A stretch of DNA of 64,000 bases from Xylona heveae TC161 (GCF_001619985.1 NW_017264197.1:558001-622000); one strand, 5' to 3'; positions 1 through 11,681 are shown, numbered from the stretch's first letter. Notes: a model not told the origin generated them from the sequence alone. Program-made: numbers and translations.

Positions 1-725
1 AGCGTATTAATGCAATTGATGCGCTTCAACACCCATATTTCCGCACCGATCCGCTTCCAGCAAAGCCCGGCCAGCTTCCTCAATTTGAGGATTCGCATGA
101 ATTAGATCGGAGAAAGTTCAGGGGTCAAAAGGCAGCATTGCCACCTGCTCCGGCCGGAGGAACTGTTGGGACTGGTCCAAACGGAGAATGGATTGGTCCC
201 TCAAGTCGTTCTACTGGCCCTTGGCAAAGTAATAGCTTTCGTCCTGGCGGTTCGGGGCCGTGGCATGGGCACGCCAGTGCTACAGGCTCCTATCCTGCGA
301 ATCAAGGTACGTCTGAAAGTCGTATACCGCATATTGGCCGCGGTCACGTCCCCAACCAAGCAAATCATCGCCCCGCTTGGGCACGAAACGGTGAAAACGC
401 CAGGCAATCTTCTACATTTCATAACAGGGAATCCGACCTCGGGAGTCACTATGGAAGGCATGCACAGCACTCCAGAACGGATCCCTCAATTTCGAGCGCA
501 GGCAGGGGTGATAGTTATGTCCCGAATTATTCGGACGATAATGATGGGTCTCGCTTAAGGCTTGAAGGCACTCGAAGAGAGGAAAGGTACGACAGAGCTC
601 ATTATTCATATGATCGCCGGGAGAAGTTGAGCCGACCTGCAGGAAGGACGAGAAGCAAAAGTCCTGGGGTTGAAAGAAGTAGGGACCGCGTTCGTGAGCG
701 AGAACGGGATCTTTATCGGCGGTAG
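1..725 (+). CDS. bur1: Bur1/CDK9-type protein kinase, C-terminal part (5' truncated by window edge)
   Basis: The frame is open from base 3 to the TAG at 723-725. It begins at the very end of a kinase domain ([12 protein letters not shown], the usual subdomain XI ending) and continues with [19 protein letters not shown], which I recognise from fungal Bur1 proteins. Bur1 is the cyclin-dependent kinase that phosphorylates Spt5 and the polymerase II CTD and promotes elongation in the nucleus. The rest of the tail is low complexity, rich in Gly, Ser, Pro and Asn, and ends in an Arg/Asp/Ser-rich stretch ([20 protein letters not shown]) resembling RS-type tails. No intron is needed in this part. The catalytic domain lies outside the window, so Ctk1 or another CDK is not fully excluded, but the KFRGQ block favours Bur1. 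Confidence 0.85.
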   Translation, partial: RINAIDALQHPYFRTDPLPAKPGQLPQFEDSHELDRRKFRGQKAALPPAPAGGTVGTGPNGEWIGPSSRSTGPWQSNSFRPGGSGPWHGHASATGSYPANQGTSESRIPHIGRGHVPNQANHRPAWARNGENARQSSTFHNRESDLGSHYGRHAQHSRTDPSISSAGRGDSYVPNYSDDNDGSRLRLEGTRREERYDRAHYSYDRREKLSRPAGRTRSKSPGVERSRDRVRERERDLYRR

Positions 726-3033
726 ATCAGGTTACGACAGGCAATCAAACAGATGGCAGTCGCATGAGATCATAGAATCTGCGGGTATCCTGGAATACTT
801 TCTCCCTGCTACCCTTCCGTTCGGCGTTTCTCCCGATCCTAATTCTCGTATGTAGTCAGCCTTTTCTAAAGAAAGCTCTGTAAGTCTTGTTCTCACGCTG
901 TTGTAATTGCCCGGGGAAAATAAACCAAAAAAAACTTGTTCAAATGCCTGGCCAAATACTTATATATGTGCTGTGAAGACCGGCTCAGGATCTCTCGGCG
1001 CGACTATCTACTTAAGCCATCACTAGCTGGAAATTTGTGATCAAAGAACTAATCGACCCATGGCCTAGGATCTGTCTCTTATCTTGTGAGGTCCTCGTTG
1101 GTGGATGAGGGGGCGTGCGGATTTGGACGAAATCGTCAGATCTGCCCAAGCAGACGAGGATCTAATGTTTTAAAAAAGTCGATGTTTTAAATTTCAGCTA
1201 GCCAGTACACTGGTCAATGCAACGACAAGGATCATTCCCCAGTTTTCACCCTTTACAAAGAGTGCATAATACGATCTGGCAAACGCGTAATTACATCAAA
1301 ATATTCTTGCTGCTTCTATGAAGCGACGTAGCCGACTCCTTTCTCATCATGAGTTCAATCATGCGTAGCGCCATTCGAAGGGATATAGATTTTTAGAAAT
1401 CGACTCGGGATTGCAAATATATGAGAAGATAATTGTTGGGCCGCTCTGGGTATTTGACACTGTAGTTAGGTAAAGAGACAACGGTATCATGTTTTCTGAT
1501 CGGTCCCATACATTCGCAAATTGATATCTGCCGAACGCCATGGATACCCAAAGAGCTGTTCTATTGATGAATGAAGGTATCTCCCCGATTTGCTGTGCGA
1601 AAAAAATTACCGCACGTCAATTCCAAATTGGTTGGAATACTCAGTTACTATTTTCTTTGCGAGCAGTATTTGATTCAGGGGAGTAATACTTTACATTACC
1701 CTTTTCTTCGAATGGAACACATTCAAGAGAAAGGCGTTTCCGTCTCTCGAGACTTAGGCATAATTCCTAGGAAGGAATTCTTTTCACCTACTCTATATGT
1801 GGGTTTGTCGCGGTTGATTCCCGCCGCCATCATACAATCGTTTGGGTGCGAAGTTGCAATCTCCAAGATGATTGGCTAGGTCAAATGGAGGGGCGCTGAC
1901 GCGAACTTGACGCGTTATTTACAGATTGCCCCCCTCCCAATAAATTGCAGTACGCTATGTGACAACGTACGAGTGTGTACCACGCGTCGAATTGGTAGGT
2001 ACCGGTATTTTCGCTCTTGTTAAATGCATCAATAGAGATATGCTCCGCGGTCCTATCGCTGCTTTGCCTTTGGTCAATACTACTTTCCCAAGGGGTTTAC
2101 GGCGACCTCACAACTCCAGACATTTCTTACTGGTCCTGTGTAACTACTTAGGTATTCATCACCACTAGCAGGCCTTGACTTTTCCTCAGGAGAGAGTGAT
2201 TTCCCTAAGTCCTTGGAGCAAGGTATCACATAGAAAATTTTTTCAAGCATGATTTCTCTATATAGATGCTATTTTTTTTAACTCTTGATGCCTTTGTCAG
2301 CCATAGAGTCATGCTGTACCTTCCCGAGGTGCTCAAAGTTTAAACTACCGCGGTGCATATGCATAAGCTCTTTCCCTGGAAGTTTCCCCACCACAAGGTC
2401 GCCACCAATATAGAGCCGTCCTGTTCCACTCGGTAAGTACATACAGGCAGGCAGGTCACCCCAACTCCACCTCCGAGTTCCCATCAACTTACGAAATTCG
2501 ATCAAGGTTGACCAACCTCTAGATCACCCTCGCTTCAGTTGCTCATCGACGACTGTCTACTTTACAGTGCATTGCTTGTTGCACTATCTTGAAGTTCAGA
2601 AAGATCGATTGGCGCCTTGCGGCACCGACCGTGATTCAGCGGGCTTACGCGCTTTATTGATTGGGCTCCTGCTTCCTTTCACGTAGATCGCCCTCCCCCG
2701 ACGATTTTGACAACCCTGTCGCGCCTTTTGCAGTTACGTTGAATCCTCTAGCTGTCTGTGATTGAGTCGGGTACGTCAAATCCATTTTTTCCTCTCATTG
2801 CTATCCAGCCTAGAAGCTGACTATCGGTGTAGAAATCGTTTAGGCGCCAAGAGCGCGAACATTGAGGAGATAGATGCGACAGTGGGCATTCAACATTTGG
2901 TAGTGGCTGCGTACTTATCCCAGTGTGATCACAATAAGCCATCACGACGTTATCACTTGATCACACCATCTACGCGTCCTGAGTCCGACGTCTAATGTAA
3001 AGATATCCTCGAAACTCTCCCTGTCCATTCACG
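726..3033. other. Intergenic region, 2.3 kb, upstream of the forkhead gene
   Basis: No coding segment here resembles a known family and no plausible chain of exons was found on either strand. It should hold the bur1 terminator and a long promoter and 5' leader for the downstream forkhead gene. It contains four ACGCGT hexamers, described separately. Confidence 0.6.
1283..2977. promoter_or_regulatory. Cluster of four MluI cell-cycle boxes (ACGCGT)
   Basis: The palindrome ACGCGT occurs at 1283-1288, 1910-1915, 1982-1987 and 2972-2977; a fifth copy at 3043-3048 lies inside codons 4-5 of the forkhead gene. About 0.6 would be expected by chance in 2.3 kb of even composition. ACGCGT is the binding site of the MBF complex (Mbp1-Swi6), and yeast HCM1 is an SBF/MBF target in late G1. 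The link to this gene is an inference from spacing and family. Confidence 0.5.
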
Positions 3034-5235
3034 ATGTCCTCGACGCGTCGCGGACATAGTGCCAATGTCTTTCAAAATGAAATCTACCCAACCGATCTCA
3101 TGCATCAATGGATGCCTCGGCCTTATTCCTCTCGTGGATATTCATCTTTGGGCCTTCAAATGACGCCTTCGATATATAGTCAGCCTGCGCAGTTTAACGC
3201 TCTGATGGGTGGCCTCGTGTTTGAGCCTCCGCAACGACCTCGCGTGCCCTCACCTAGGAAAGGCCGTGGTACATCATACGTGCCGTCAAGGACAATCTTT
3301 CATCCTGGATTAAATCGAGTGTCAATTCCGCGTCCACATCCCGCGCATTTCGTTACTGATTCACCGCCCAAACGCTCCGTTTTTCGCAATATTGAAGCCC
3401 CTTCGGTCCCGCGACCGCAACAGGGTCTTTTTACTACCTTTCCTTCTACCAAAACGGCCATGCATGAGAGCAAATCTGTGAGCGGTCTTCAAAGCGATCG
3501 ATTTGCAGAGTTCCCGGATCTCGGACACAGCTACCCACGGCAACCTAAGACACCTTTGATTGACGCCGCTTTGCTTAGAGAGCAAGGATTCAGAAAAACT
3601 TCGAGGAGTCACCAGCCAATTATCGAGGTTCCGGAACCAGAAAAAATGCCCGCAGTTGAAGATGATGGCTTGAAACCGCCCTATAGTTACGCTACACTAA
3701 TTGGAATGTCCATCTTAAGAGCACCAAATCGTCGATTGACATTGGCTCAAATTTATAAATGGATCTCCGACACATTTTCCTACTATCGAGTATCTGATTC
3801 GGGATGGCAAAATAGCATTCGGCACAATCTCAGCCTGAACAAAGCCTTCGTGAAGCAAGAACGGCCAAAGGACGACCCAGGCAAAGGGAATTACTGGGCA
3901 ATCGAACCGGGAATGGAGGCCCAATTCCTCAAAGACAGGCCGCTCAGGCGTCGCACTTCTGTTGGCAATGGCTCTTCCTCCTCTCTTGGAAAATCAATCA
4001 GGGAAGGTCAAAGGAGCAAAGTTGATGAACCCAACCTGGACGTCACTCAGGAGCGTGCCCCTGGCTCCAGGGCAGTCTTTAACGATATCGAACCGTCGTC
4101 TGATGCGACCATTCCAGCTTCAGATCCAGCAGCTCAGGAAGATGAGGCTTTTGAGTTTCTCCATCATCGCCTCCCTTGCTCGCGCGCTCAGCCTTCTTCA
4201 CCCCGGGCTCTGGATTCCTCTCCGCCAGTACCAAATCAAGCAGAGGTTCATCGCGCAACGCCCCCGTCGACTTCGCAAATAGTTCCATCGTCTTCGCGAC
4301 AGCCACGAAAGCACAATGTCGTGGCCATGAACGATAGCGGTTACTTTTCGTCCCTTGACTCGTCCGTCATGCGTTCGAACATGCCCTCCACGGTAGCCGG
4401 TCCGGAAGCTGAGGTCGATCGAGCTTCACTCAAAACGGGCCGGGCGGAAGAAGAAATTGCTCGCATTGCGCGAAGTCGTAATCCCAATCACGGCAGTCCA
4501 ACTAAGCACAGAACTATTTTCAAGCAACCTTCTCCAAGGCTTGGCTCATCCTCTCCTTTAAGATGCCTTGATAGCACTCTCATGCTACCGCCATTGACGC
4601 CAGCGAGCACGTTCAAGGTGTCACCAAAGCGGCCTCTGTCAGCCTCGCCAAATACTAATCTGAGAAATCACCGCAATCGAATGCGGGAGCTCGTTCCATC
4701 CCCCGATCGTGGCATGGCGGTTCTTCCTGACGAACTACCTTGGGGGCAGGATCTTTTCGATAGAGATGAGGTATACATTTTCGATGAAAATTTCAATTTA
4801 TTCCCAGACGGACCATTACCACAATGCCCATCTATCGCAGGTTCTCCCGGAAAATCTGACTCTCCTTCCAAGCGGCTCTCGCCGTTCAAAAATTCTTCTC
4901 CTAGCAAGCGCTTCACGCCAGCTAAACGCGCACATTCGCAATTGTCGCCGGAAAAGCGCACGGTGAAGAAGCCTCGTCATGCACACGCGTTGAATGGGGA
5001 TAGCGTTCTCTCCGATGTAACTGGCGCTGCTTTAAACCTACCAGAGTCAAATACCAAGGGCAACTCATTGGTTAAGCCAGGACCGCTAAAGGCATTCGGC
5101 CAGTCTTCTATTTGCACCGGAATCATAGATATCCCCAGAGCAGGATATCCCGATTTTGACGACGACTTGGAGGGTCAGGATGATATTGGCGAAGTTGACC
5201 TTCTCCAAGGTTTCCAAAAAATTGGCGGTTCATAA
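3034..5235 (+). CDS. Forkhead transcription factor, Sep1/Hcm1-like
   Basis: This is one uninterrupted reading frame of 733 residues starting at ATG 3034. A complete forkhead (winged-helix) domain lies at about residues 214-303, with the typical [14 protein letters not shown] start, the recognition-helix block [16 protein letters not shown] and the wing [15 protein letters not shown]. There is no FHA domain, which separates it from Fkh1/Fkh2 and points to the Sep1/Hcm1 branch controlling S-phase, spindle and septation genes. The tail, roughly residues 500-660, carries many SP and TP sites followed by basic residues (SPKR, SPSKR, TPAK, SPEK), as expected of a CDK substrate, and a basic patch EKRTVKKPR that could act as a nuclear signal. 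The promoter has MCB elements. The exact ortholog name is uncertain. Confidence 0.85.
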   Translation: MSSTRRGHSANVFQNEIYPTDLMHQWMPRPYSSRGYSSLGLQMTPSIYSQPAQFNALMGGLVFEPPQRPRVPSPRKGRGTSYVPSRTIFHPGLNRVSIPRPHPAHFVTDSPPKRSVFRNIEAPSVPRPQQGLFTTFPSTKTAMHESKSVSGLQSDRFAEFPDLGHSYPRQPKTPLIDAALLREQGFRKTSRSHQPIIEVPEPEKMPAVEDDGLKPPYSYATLIGMSILRAPNRRLTLAQIYKWISDTFSYYRVSDSGWQNSIRHNLSLNKAFVKQERPKDDPGKGNYWAIEPGMEAQFLKDRPLRRRTSVGNGSSSSLGKSIREGQRSKVDEPNLDVTQERAPGSRAVFNDIEPSSDATIPASDPAAQEDEAFEFLHHRLPCSRAQPSSPRALDSSPPVPNQAEVHRATPPSTSQIVPSSSRQPRKHNVVAMNDSGYFSSLDSSVMRSNMPSTVAGPEAEVDRASLKTGRAEEEIARIARSRNPNHGSPTKHRTIFKQPSPRLGSSSPLRCLDSTLMLPPLTPASTFKVSPKRPLSASPNTNLRNHRNRMRELVPSPDRGMAVLPDELPWGQDLFDRDEVYIFDENFNLFPDGPLPQCPSIAGSPGKSDSPSKRLSPFKNSSPSKRFTPAKRAHSQLSPEKRTVKKPRHAHALNGDSVLSDVTGAALNLPESNTKGNSLVKPGPLKAFGQSSICTGIIDIPRAGYPDFDDDLEGQDDIGEVDLLQGFQKIGGS

Positions 5236-6287
5236 GCCTCTGATGAGGGCAAGCCCTTACAATACTGATACGAATCTTCTCGATGGGGTTCTTCCCGCTT
5301 TGTCTCGGGAATTTCGCGGAGGATACGTCTTCCAAAACAGCTATTTGGGGCGTGGATAGTCCAATGATGCGTTTGTTAGATGATTGAATGACTATACGAA
5401 ACTACGATCGGCTGGGCGTTCAGGCTCGTTCATTGATGGTTGGCGCGAAGGACTCGGTTGATTGTGGCGAATGATGATTAGCTTTGCGGGCGTTATGGTA
5501 TGTTCAAAGATGGACTGGTTCGCTCTTTATTACTTTCCTTTCCCGCCTCGATTGTCGGGGATGATGCCTGCCATATTTCTCTTCAGCAACTGTTTCAATT
5601 GACCGTTATTTGTTATTGGATGCAATGGATTATTCGGATCAAGGTTATTGGATGATCATTATGTCTGGACTCAGCACCATTGGCAAATATGCCTTTGGAC
5701 GAATATTGCATTAGCACATGGGTCATTATTCTGCTTTTGTTTTTTTCTTGTTTTTTTCGTCTCTACTATAGTCCCTGAAATCGGATTTTAATCTAAATAT
5801 TCATTACAATCTCCATTGGCCGAGCCAATGTGCGACGATGTTGAGTGTTTATGCAGAGTTGAGAATAAAAATCGCCATATTCCCATATCCTGCCGTTCAT
5901 GCTCAAAGCCACCCGGTGATTCAAATGATGCGTGGCTTGCCTCCGCAACTTCGTAACCAGAATTCATAGCTATGATTAAGAGATTTGAGATACTCCTTAT
6001 TAGACAAGGAGTCCTGCTCAGGAAGCCCCGTATGATTGTGCCTTGTGATACCGTGGCAGGGTGCTGTTGCAGCGAATAGACAAAGAAAGCGCTCTGGTAA
6101 TTTAGTTGCATGATACCATCGGCTCGGGCTGAGGCAGGCGAACGAGATATCCCACAGAGAAAACGAGCCGCCATGACACCTTCGGCCTAGAAAAGGATAC
6201 TGTTTCCACCAGGTCCATCCGTACTTTACAAATGAAGAAAATTGAGCAGAGCGAGGCCTGTTGCACCTCCAGATCGATGCCATCATA
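5236..6287. other. Intergenic, convergent 3' ends of forkhead gene and BUD31
   Basis: Both flanking genes end here. The sequence is fairly AT-rich with T-runs near 5735-5760. Minus-strand open frames at 5788-6304 show no recognisable protein and read as 3' untranslated sequence of BUD31. I see nothing else. Confidence 0.5.
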
Positions 6288-6951
6288 TCAGTCACTGGAA
6301 GCACAGCCCCTGCATCCGCAATTTACACACTGCACAGTCTGGCCTTCGGTCAATCGAGCTTTAGGGACGCGGCAGATACAGGTTGCGTTGAAATTCGTCT
6401 CCTTTGTCTGGATGCATGGCAGGCAACATAACTTTTTGCACAAAATTTCAGCAATTCGGTATTAAAATAATTGAGGACATCAAGTATTTGGATGCTGTGA
6501 GGACACAAACCTTCTCATAGCCAGTTTTCTTCCACTTTGCAATCAACATCGCATCTGCGTAGCCATTCTTAAGTAGATAATCATAGAGTTGCTTGGAAAT
6601 AGAGTCTTTGGTGTACAAGTCCCAGATATATCGCGTGCCTGTATATAAGATCGAAAGCAGTTTCTGTCAGCATCTTCTTTGTAATAGAGATGGGGTTTAA
6701 GAAACTGAAAGACTGCTCTGCAGTGGTGGTAAAATTTGATTCCAGTAGAAACTTCTCTGTGGTTGGTAGGGCGGCTTACGTTGATGCCGGATTTGAAATA
6801 TTGGCCATAGCATTTCATGTCTCTTCTTTCCATCGTGTGGGGCGTTTTCGGCGTCTTTCATCTTGTTGCTGAACTCAAGTAGCGTATCTTCAATATCTTC
6901 GAAACCTTCCGGTGGCGGCTTTCGATTACGGGCTGATCGAATAGGAGGCAT
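6288..6951 (-). CDS. bud31: Pre-mRNA splicing factor Bud31 (Cwc14, G10 family)
   Basis: Three exons, 6951-6780, 6638-6511 and 6431-6288, give a 147-residue protein, the usual size of the family. The first exon reads MPPIRSARNRKPPPEGFEDI, followed by the conserved LLEFSNKMKDAE and GKKRHEMLWPIFQI. The middle exon carries SKQLYDYLLKNGYADAMLIA and the last a Cys-rich zinc-binding tail ending CGCRGCASSD. Bud31 is part of the activated spliceosome (Prp19/NTC-related group) in the nucleus. The first intron starts GTAAGC after CATCAAC and the second GTTTGT. One oddity is LCCLPCIQT where nearly all homologs have LCCLRCIQT, so an Arg-to-Pro change or a sequencing error sits between zinc ligands. Family assignment is very secure. 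Confidence 0.95.
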
Positions 6952-7757
6952 GATTTGAACGTCACAGCTGAGACAGTTGCGTTGACAGGCTTTTATCGAT
7001 TCGATGTTTAAACTTAATGTACGTGTTTAGCTTAATAGATCGATGGACCGGCTAAGATTTGAGAGAGAATTGCTCTGTATCATTGTATGCGATTTCGAGC
7101 GCTTCTAGTAACATTCAGCGAGCTAGGATCGCCAGAGAAAATATGCGCTAAACTTCTTCAGGCGATACTTATCTTGGGCTATCGGGATGAATATGTTGCT
7201 TAAGGGTCCTATGATTTGGAAGACCAACGCCTTCCTCCAAGGATATTGATTTATTCAACTTTACACGCCGCTATTTCTTCACTTTGGATATATTTCTTTC
7301 CTTTCCAAACTTCAAGGGGTCTGGTTCATTAATTCTTTGGTTGTGCTTGGATTTTGGCATCCGCTCGCATTCCCACTTACCACACGTTTTCTCTTCTCCG
7401 CTCTACTCGTAACCATCATGCTCTTCCTATAGATAATGTCGATCAATTAAGCTTGAAACGTAGGCGTAGTCTCCTTACTCCGATATATCTAGTACAGCTT
7501 CCATAGAAGCGCGTTATCATTGTGCTAGCATAATGGTCTGGGGATGTCTTTTCGGTAGGTACCTGCACTGTACAGGAATTCCAAGCATAATGTATGTACC
7601 TAACCTACCTACCTTATACCATACGCGCCTTTCCCCAGACCCCATGCCCGCCTTCCCGCAATGTCAAGCGAGGCATTGTTGGCCCGCCACCTTGAATCGT
7701 ATCGGCAACATTCACCAACCAATCTCCAACTCCACTATACATTGCACCGCGGACAAT
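6952..7757. promoter_or_regulatory. Divergent intergenic region between BUD31 and the complex I subunit gene
   Basis: This 806-base stretch separates two start codons facing away from each other, so it should hold both promoters. A cluster of TAGGTA/TACCTA steps lies at about 7554-7617 (ggtaggtacctgc, gtacctaacctacctacc), a composition common in promoters of filamentous ascomycetes. No coding segment is seen. Confidence 0.5.
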
Positions 7758-8448
7758 ATGGTCATTAATCCAACTTACCTCGCGCAGCGGACTAGAACAT
7801 GTAAGCGCTGTTGATAACATCACTTCTTTACACGCATCTAAATCCATAAAGCCGCTAGCTGGAACGATGCGAAGAGACGAGTCCTCAAATCTTACCGGGA
7901 ATGGCTTCGAGCTGTAAGTCAAATCTTGGTCACCAGAGAGCATACGGGAAGCTAATATATTCTTGGTGCTGCCAGGGTCCAGAAATTCAGCAAATGTATT
8001 CGCTCAACATACCGGTCTCAGCTATTCGTACCAAAATCCGACAGGAGTTTGAACGACATCGATATGTGAGCCAGTTACAGGTTGTTGATATGCTCCTGTT
8101 TCAATCGCATGCAGAATTTCAGGTATGAATTCAACTATGGGAGGGAGGCCGCCAAGCCACGTGATCGAGAAGTCGAGCTATACGTAAATATAGGCAAATC
8201 CTGCAAACTCGTTCATTTGAGCCTTGGATTTCTACGGTCCCTAGTGCTAATGGTAGGACGCATGTTCTCTAGGAAACCTTGAATTATTGGAAGCAATTGT
8301 CCCATGTCCTGAAATATTTTCGGGCTGAAGAGGATCCCACGGCTCGACTCCCTCGAAACTTCATGCAGGGCTTTTTGGAGGTATTTGACCATTCAAGTGC
8401 ACTGTGCCTAGACGCCGACTAAAGTTCGAAATATAGGGACGAAATTAG
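7758..8448 (+). CDS. NADH:ubiquinone oxidoreductase LYR subunit, NDUFA6/NUO-14.8 type
   Basis: Five short exons, 7758-7800, 7852-7913, 7976-8122, 8273-8380 and 8437-8448, give a 123-residue protein. The first two exons read MVINPTYLAQRTR and SWNDAKRRVLKSYREWLRA, with the LYR-like tyrosine-arginine element. The third carries the strongly conserved blocks SAIRTKIRQEFERHR and VVDMLLFQSHAEFQ. The fourth reads ETLNYWKQLSHVLKYFRAEE, and the last, only 12 bases, adds GRN and a stop, matching the usual FLEGRN ending. The protein is an accessory subunit of mitochondrial complex I that binds the acyl carrier protein. It is easy to miss because no exon exceeds 150 bases. Its stop lies 84 bases from that of RPC19 on the other strand. 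Confidence 0.9.
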
Positions 8449-8532
8449 ACTCATCCGAATCGACATCGATTAGATAGCACTACTCTTTTTACCGAACCGT
8501 ATAACGCCGCCCGATAAGTTGTAAGAATTCAT

Positions 8533-9134
8533 TTAATGAGGCGGCTTGATTGCGCTCTTGGCGGCAGCAAACTTGTCAACTACCACATCACATAGGTCCA
8601 TTAAATCATCTAATCCTTTTTCTAAGGCATCGAATGCTGTCGTGTTCTCTGTTTGAAGTGTTAGCCTAAACGTGCCGCAGATTATCCGATTGCCGTTGAC
8701 TGTGGCCTGCCTGAAGACATACCGTAAGTCTGTATCCGTATATTCATCTTCGCTTCAGATGGATGGGGTATCGAGTAACCGCAAAATTCAACATCTGGGC
8801 TGTGTTGCCCTTTGCGTTAGCCATCAAAATGTAGCGCTGGTGGGCATGGAACGCACTTCTTCATTATAATATACCGAAGCGCATTTCCAAGTGTATGATC
8901 TTCTCCTTCAAACTCAAATGAAGCAGCCGTTTCCGTGGATCCTGGAAGCTTTTCATGGGTTCTTTATTAGATCCTTTGCTCAATATTACCCGGGCATCGA
9001 CAGTCCGTTCGGGAGAAACGTACCACGCGGATTCGCTGGTCGGCCAAGTCGATATATGGCTCAGGAGCCGGAGGGTGCTCCATCGCCGCATCGGCCATGT
9101 GCTGATCCTCCGCAGTATTTGATCCCGACGGCAT
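8533..9134 (-). CDS. rpc19: RNA polymerases I and III shared subunit AC19 (RPC19)
   Basis: Four exons, 9134-9024, 8948-8857, 8799-8723 and 8648-8533, give 131 residues. Exon 2 reads [20 protein letters not shown] then [10 protein letters not shown], exon 3 [19 protein letters not shown] then IRIQTY, and exon 4 [20 protein letters not shown]. These are signature blocks of the Rpb11-like subunit AC19, which pairs with AC40 to nucleate assembly of polymerases I and III. The N-terminal extension is acidic and short. Exon junctions keep frame throughout, and the CDS ends CCGCCTCAT then TAA. The gene runs tail to tail with the complex I subunit gene. Confidence 0.93.
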
Positions 9135-11681
9135 GGGTGCGGCTTGATTGATAAGGCGGGAATGATAAATTTATGCAAAATTCGCTGAAGTCAGGAAATT
9201 GTCTACTCGTTTGCGGTCGTTTACAACTTACCCGGCAATGGAATTTCTGGTTTTCGCATGTGTCAGCGGCCAAAGTGCGCTAACAGTGCGTCGAAGGCTC
9301 GGAGGCGACTAACTTTTTCCTAGCCGTATCCAGCCATCCCCAATCAAAATGCACAAGGGCACAGTATACCGTATTAATCAAGTTATCATAAAATTCCTAT
9401 TATTTCCTTGGTGGTGCTAAACTCTGAAGAATATGAAATTTACGCTCTGCAGGTGCTTCTCAACTACCTAGTAGTTTACTTCTTAGCATTACTTCACTAG
9501 ATTGGTGCACAAATAATCGCAAACACTCTTCCTTCTTAAAATTTCCCATTTTACCCTCGGATTTTTTTTGTAGCATGATCATTCCCGTGTCCCTTTTTTT
9601 TTTTTTTAAGAAAATAATTCAGCCTTCTAAAATCCACCCAAAGAGAAAAGCTAGGCCTGTCGTATGCCTTTAAAATTTCATAGGTTACCATAACGGGCAT
9701 GACAAAGGAATAAAAAAACAGGAGCACTTTCAATATTCCAACCCCAGAACAAGAGAGTATTTTATACGTAGTATCATCCAAAGCAGAAACTCATGCGCTC
9801 TGGACTATTGTATGGCATAGGTTTTCAACATCCTCTGCGAATGTATGGTGCAACATAAGCTACAAATTGATGCGCCATTGGTCCTACAGAGTAAGATTCA
9901 TAACATAGTCCAAGTAGGATCGACTCGACCAACACAACTGTATCAGAGGCGCTAATCCTCGAACTCATTCCTCTATACACCAATTGTTTCAGGATTCGCG
10001 AATAGGTGTGGACCCTAGAGCGAGCCGCTGACCCAACTTGAGCCCCCAGCGCTAACCCTGATACACGATTTGTCAAATCCCCGTCCTGCCGTTCTGGGGT
10101 TCTCAGTCTCGAAGGTTACGAGACACTGCTGCCTCAATAATAACTAGCGTTATCAGCCCACCAAGGAAATTTTCTTTTGGCATTTGCAGACCAGATGAAC
10201 CAGTTGAGAAAATCCTCCAATGGCGGTGCCTTGAGTTGATAGCTGCTAGAACCAGGCATACATTACATTTGCTACCTCTGGGGATCCTCCATGGGTATCG
10301 ATAACAATGTTAGAACCAACCTTCGGTCGGCGCAAAAGAAATTATCCTAAGGTAAGAAGCCTGCATAAGACGCAAACCCCCGCTCTCTAAGAAAAAAAAA
10401 AAAAAGAGAAGGTGCTGGCCCTCACCCAAACAAATCTCCCACAAGTTAGAGCGGGGAAGCGCTCGAATTCTCCCGAATTCTAACAATTGTCCTAATATGG
10501 GGCTGTCCATCGCGGGTGACGGGGGCTTGACACGGCCGGCGCAACATGGCTCATTGGCGCTAACGCGCTTGCTGCCTTGGGTCCAGTAGTGAACCAATCC
10601 GGTCGTCCTCCAGGCCGGATCGCGACCATCATGTCTACTCGTGGATTCAAGAGTCCTCATGAGTCGAGGCAGTTAAGGTTCAAGTACTTTTACATGAGCA
10701 GAGCTACCAAAGGCCGACAGCTCATGGTCCAGCTGGAGGCTTGGTGAAACCTGCTGTGCCCGGATCTACCGTAGTGTTCGAAGAGCATCGTACTGTACTG
10801 TATTTTTCCGCTGATAACTGTACAGTGCATACCTTGGGGTAGATAGGTACCTGATATGCCTAGGTACCTTAACTACACCTCGTACGGTATAGGTAAGACT
10901 GATTAAGTTACAGAAGGTATCCGGTAGCCCATCCCTCCTCAGGGCGCCCCTGGATCTTGCCAAAAAGGAGCAAAGTACAGATGGACTCTTCAGCGCTGAC
11001 ACTGGTTCACAGGCAATCAGGCAAAGGACGGTCTTCCGTAAAGGGTAAGAACTATCTGTGCCTCGCTCGTACCCGCAACTCGTAGCATGCTTCGACGTGA
11101 CACAGTAGTATACAGCCCGACTCGCTGCTCTGCTGTTAAATCACCCGCAAGCCAATCCCCTTCTCCCTCAAGTAGTATACCCAGCGTCCGTGTCTCATCC
11201 ACATCCCATCAGGAGACACCCCTCCCTCCCTTTTGCACCACCTACTCTGCATTTTATCCTGTCCTCTCAGCGTCTCGGATCTCTCGTTTCCCGTCGTTTA
11301 CAACTCCTTTTCCCTTCATCCCCCTCGCTCCCTTTGATATTCGTTTTATTTTGGCACCGACATCATTTGCTCGCAGGCGGTAGTCAGGTAGCCCTCAAAG
11401 CCATCCGCCCGCCAGCACTCTCTCCCGATTTCCCCATTTTTTTTGACAAAATTGACAACCTAAACAGCAGTCGCTACCAACGAAGATCTCGAAGATTTCT
11501 GACTGCAATTTTTATTCGGTGCTCACACGTACAAAGACGCCGTCATTTTGCAACCGAAGAAGCAGGAAACTGTAGCGACGGCCTCTCACCAGGTGCCAAA
11601 AGTTGTTTCGCGTTCTGTTCGCAAATTAACACTCGGGCTGCCCAGAGGCTGCAGCTCATTTCTGATTTGCCGCCATTCGTC
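9135..11681. other. Intergenic, 2.5 kb between the RPC19 start and the gene at 11682
   Basis: No coding segment is recognised. T/A homopolymers occur at 9594-9607 and 10389-10404. TAGGTACC-type steps appear at 10840-10870. From about 11150 to 11680 the sequence becomes strongly pyrimidine-rich on the plus strand, typical of a fungal 5' leader. The frame of the downstream gene stays open back to about 11190 without an ATG. Confidence 0.5.

Noticed and set aside
5788-6304. Minus-strand frames of about 128 codons downstream of BUD31
   Set aside because: They overlap the BUD31 stop region, lack any family likeness and fit 3' untranslated sequence.
7614-7943. Minus-strand frame with coding-like composition between BUD31 and RPC19
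   Set aside because: It is the shadow of the plus-strand complex I subunit exons, whose translation matches a known family over its whole length.
10310-10660. 116-codon minus-strand frame with a Phe run
   Set aside because: The Phe run comes from an A homopolymer and the rest is not protein-like.
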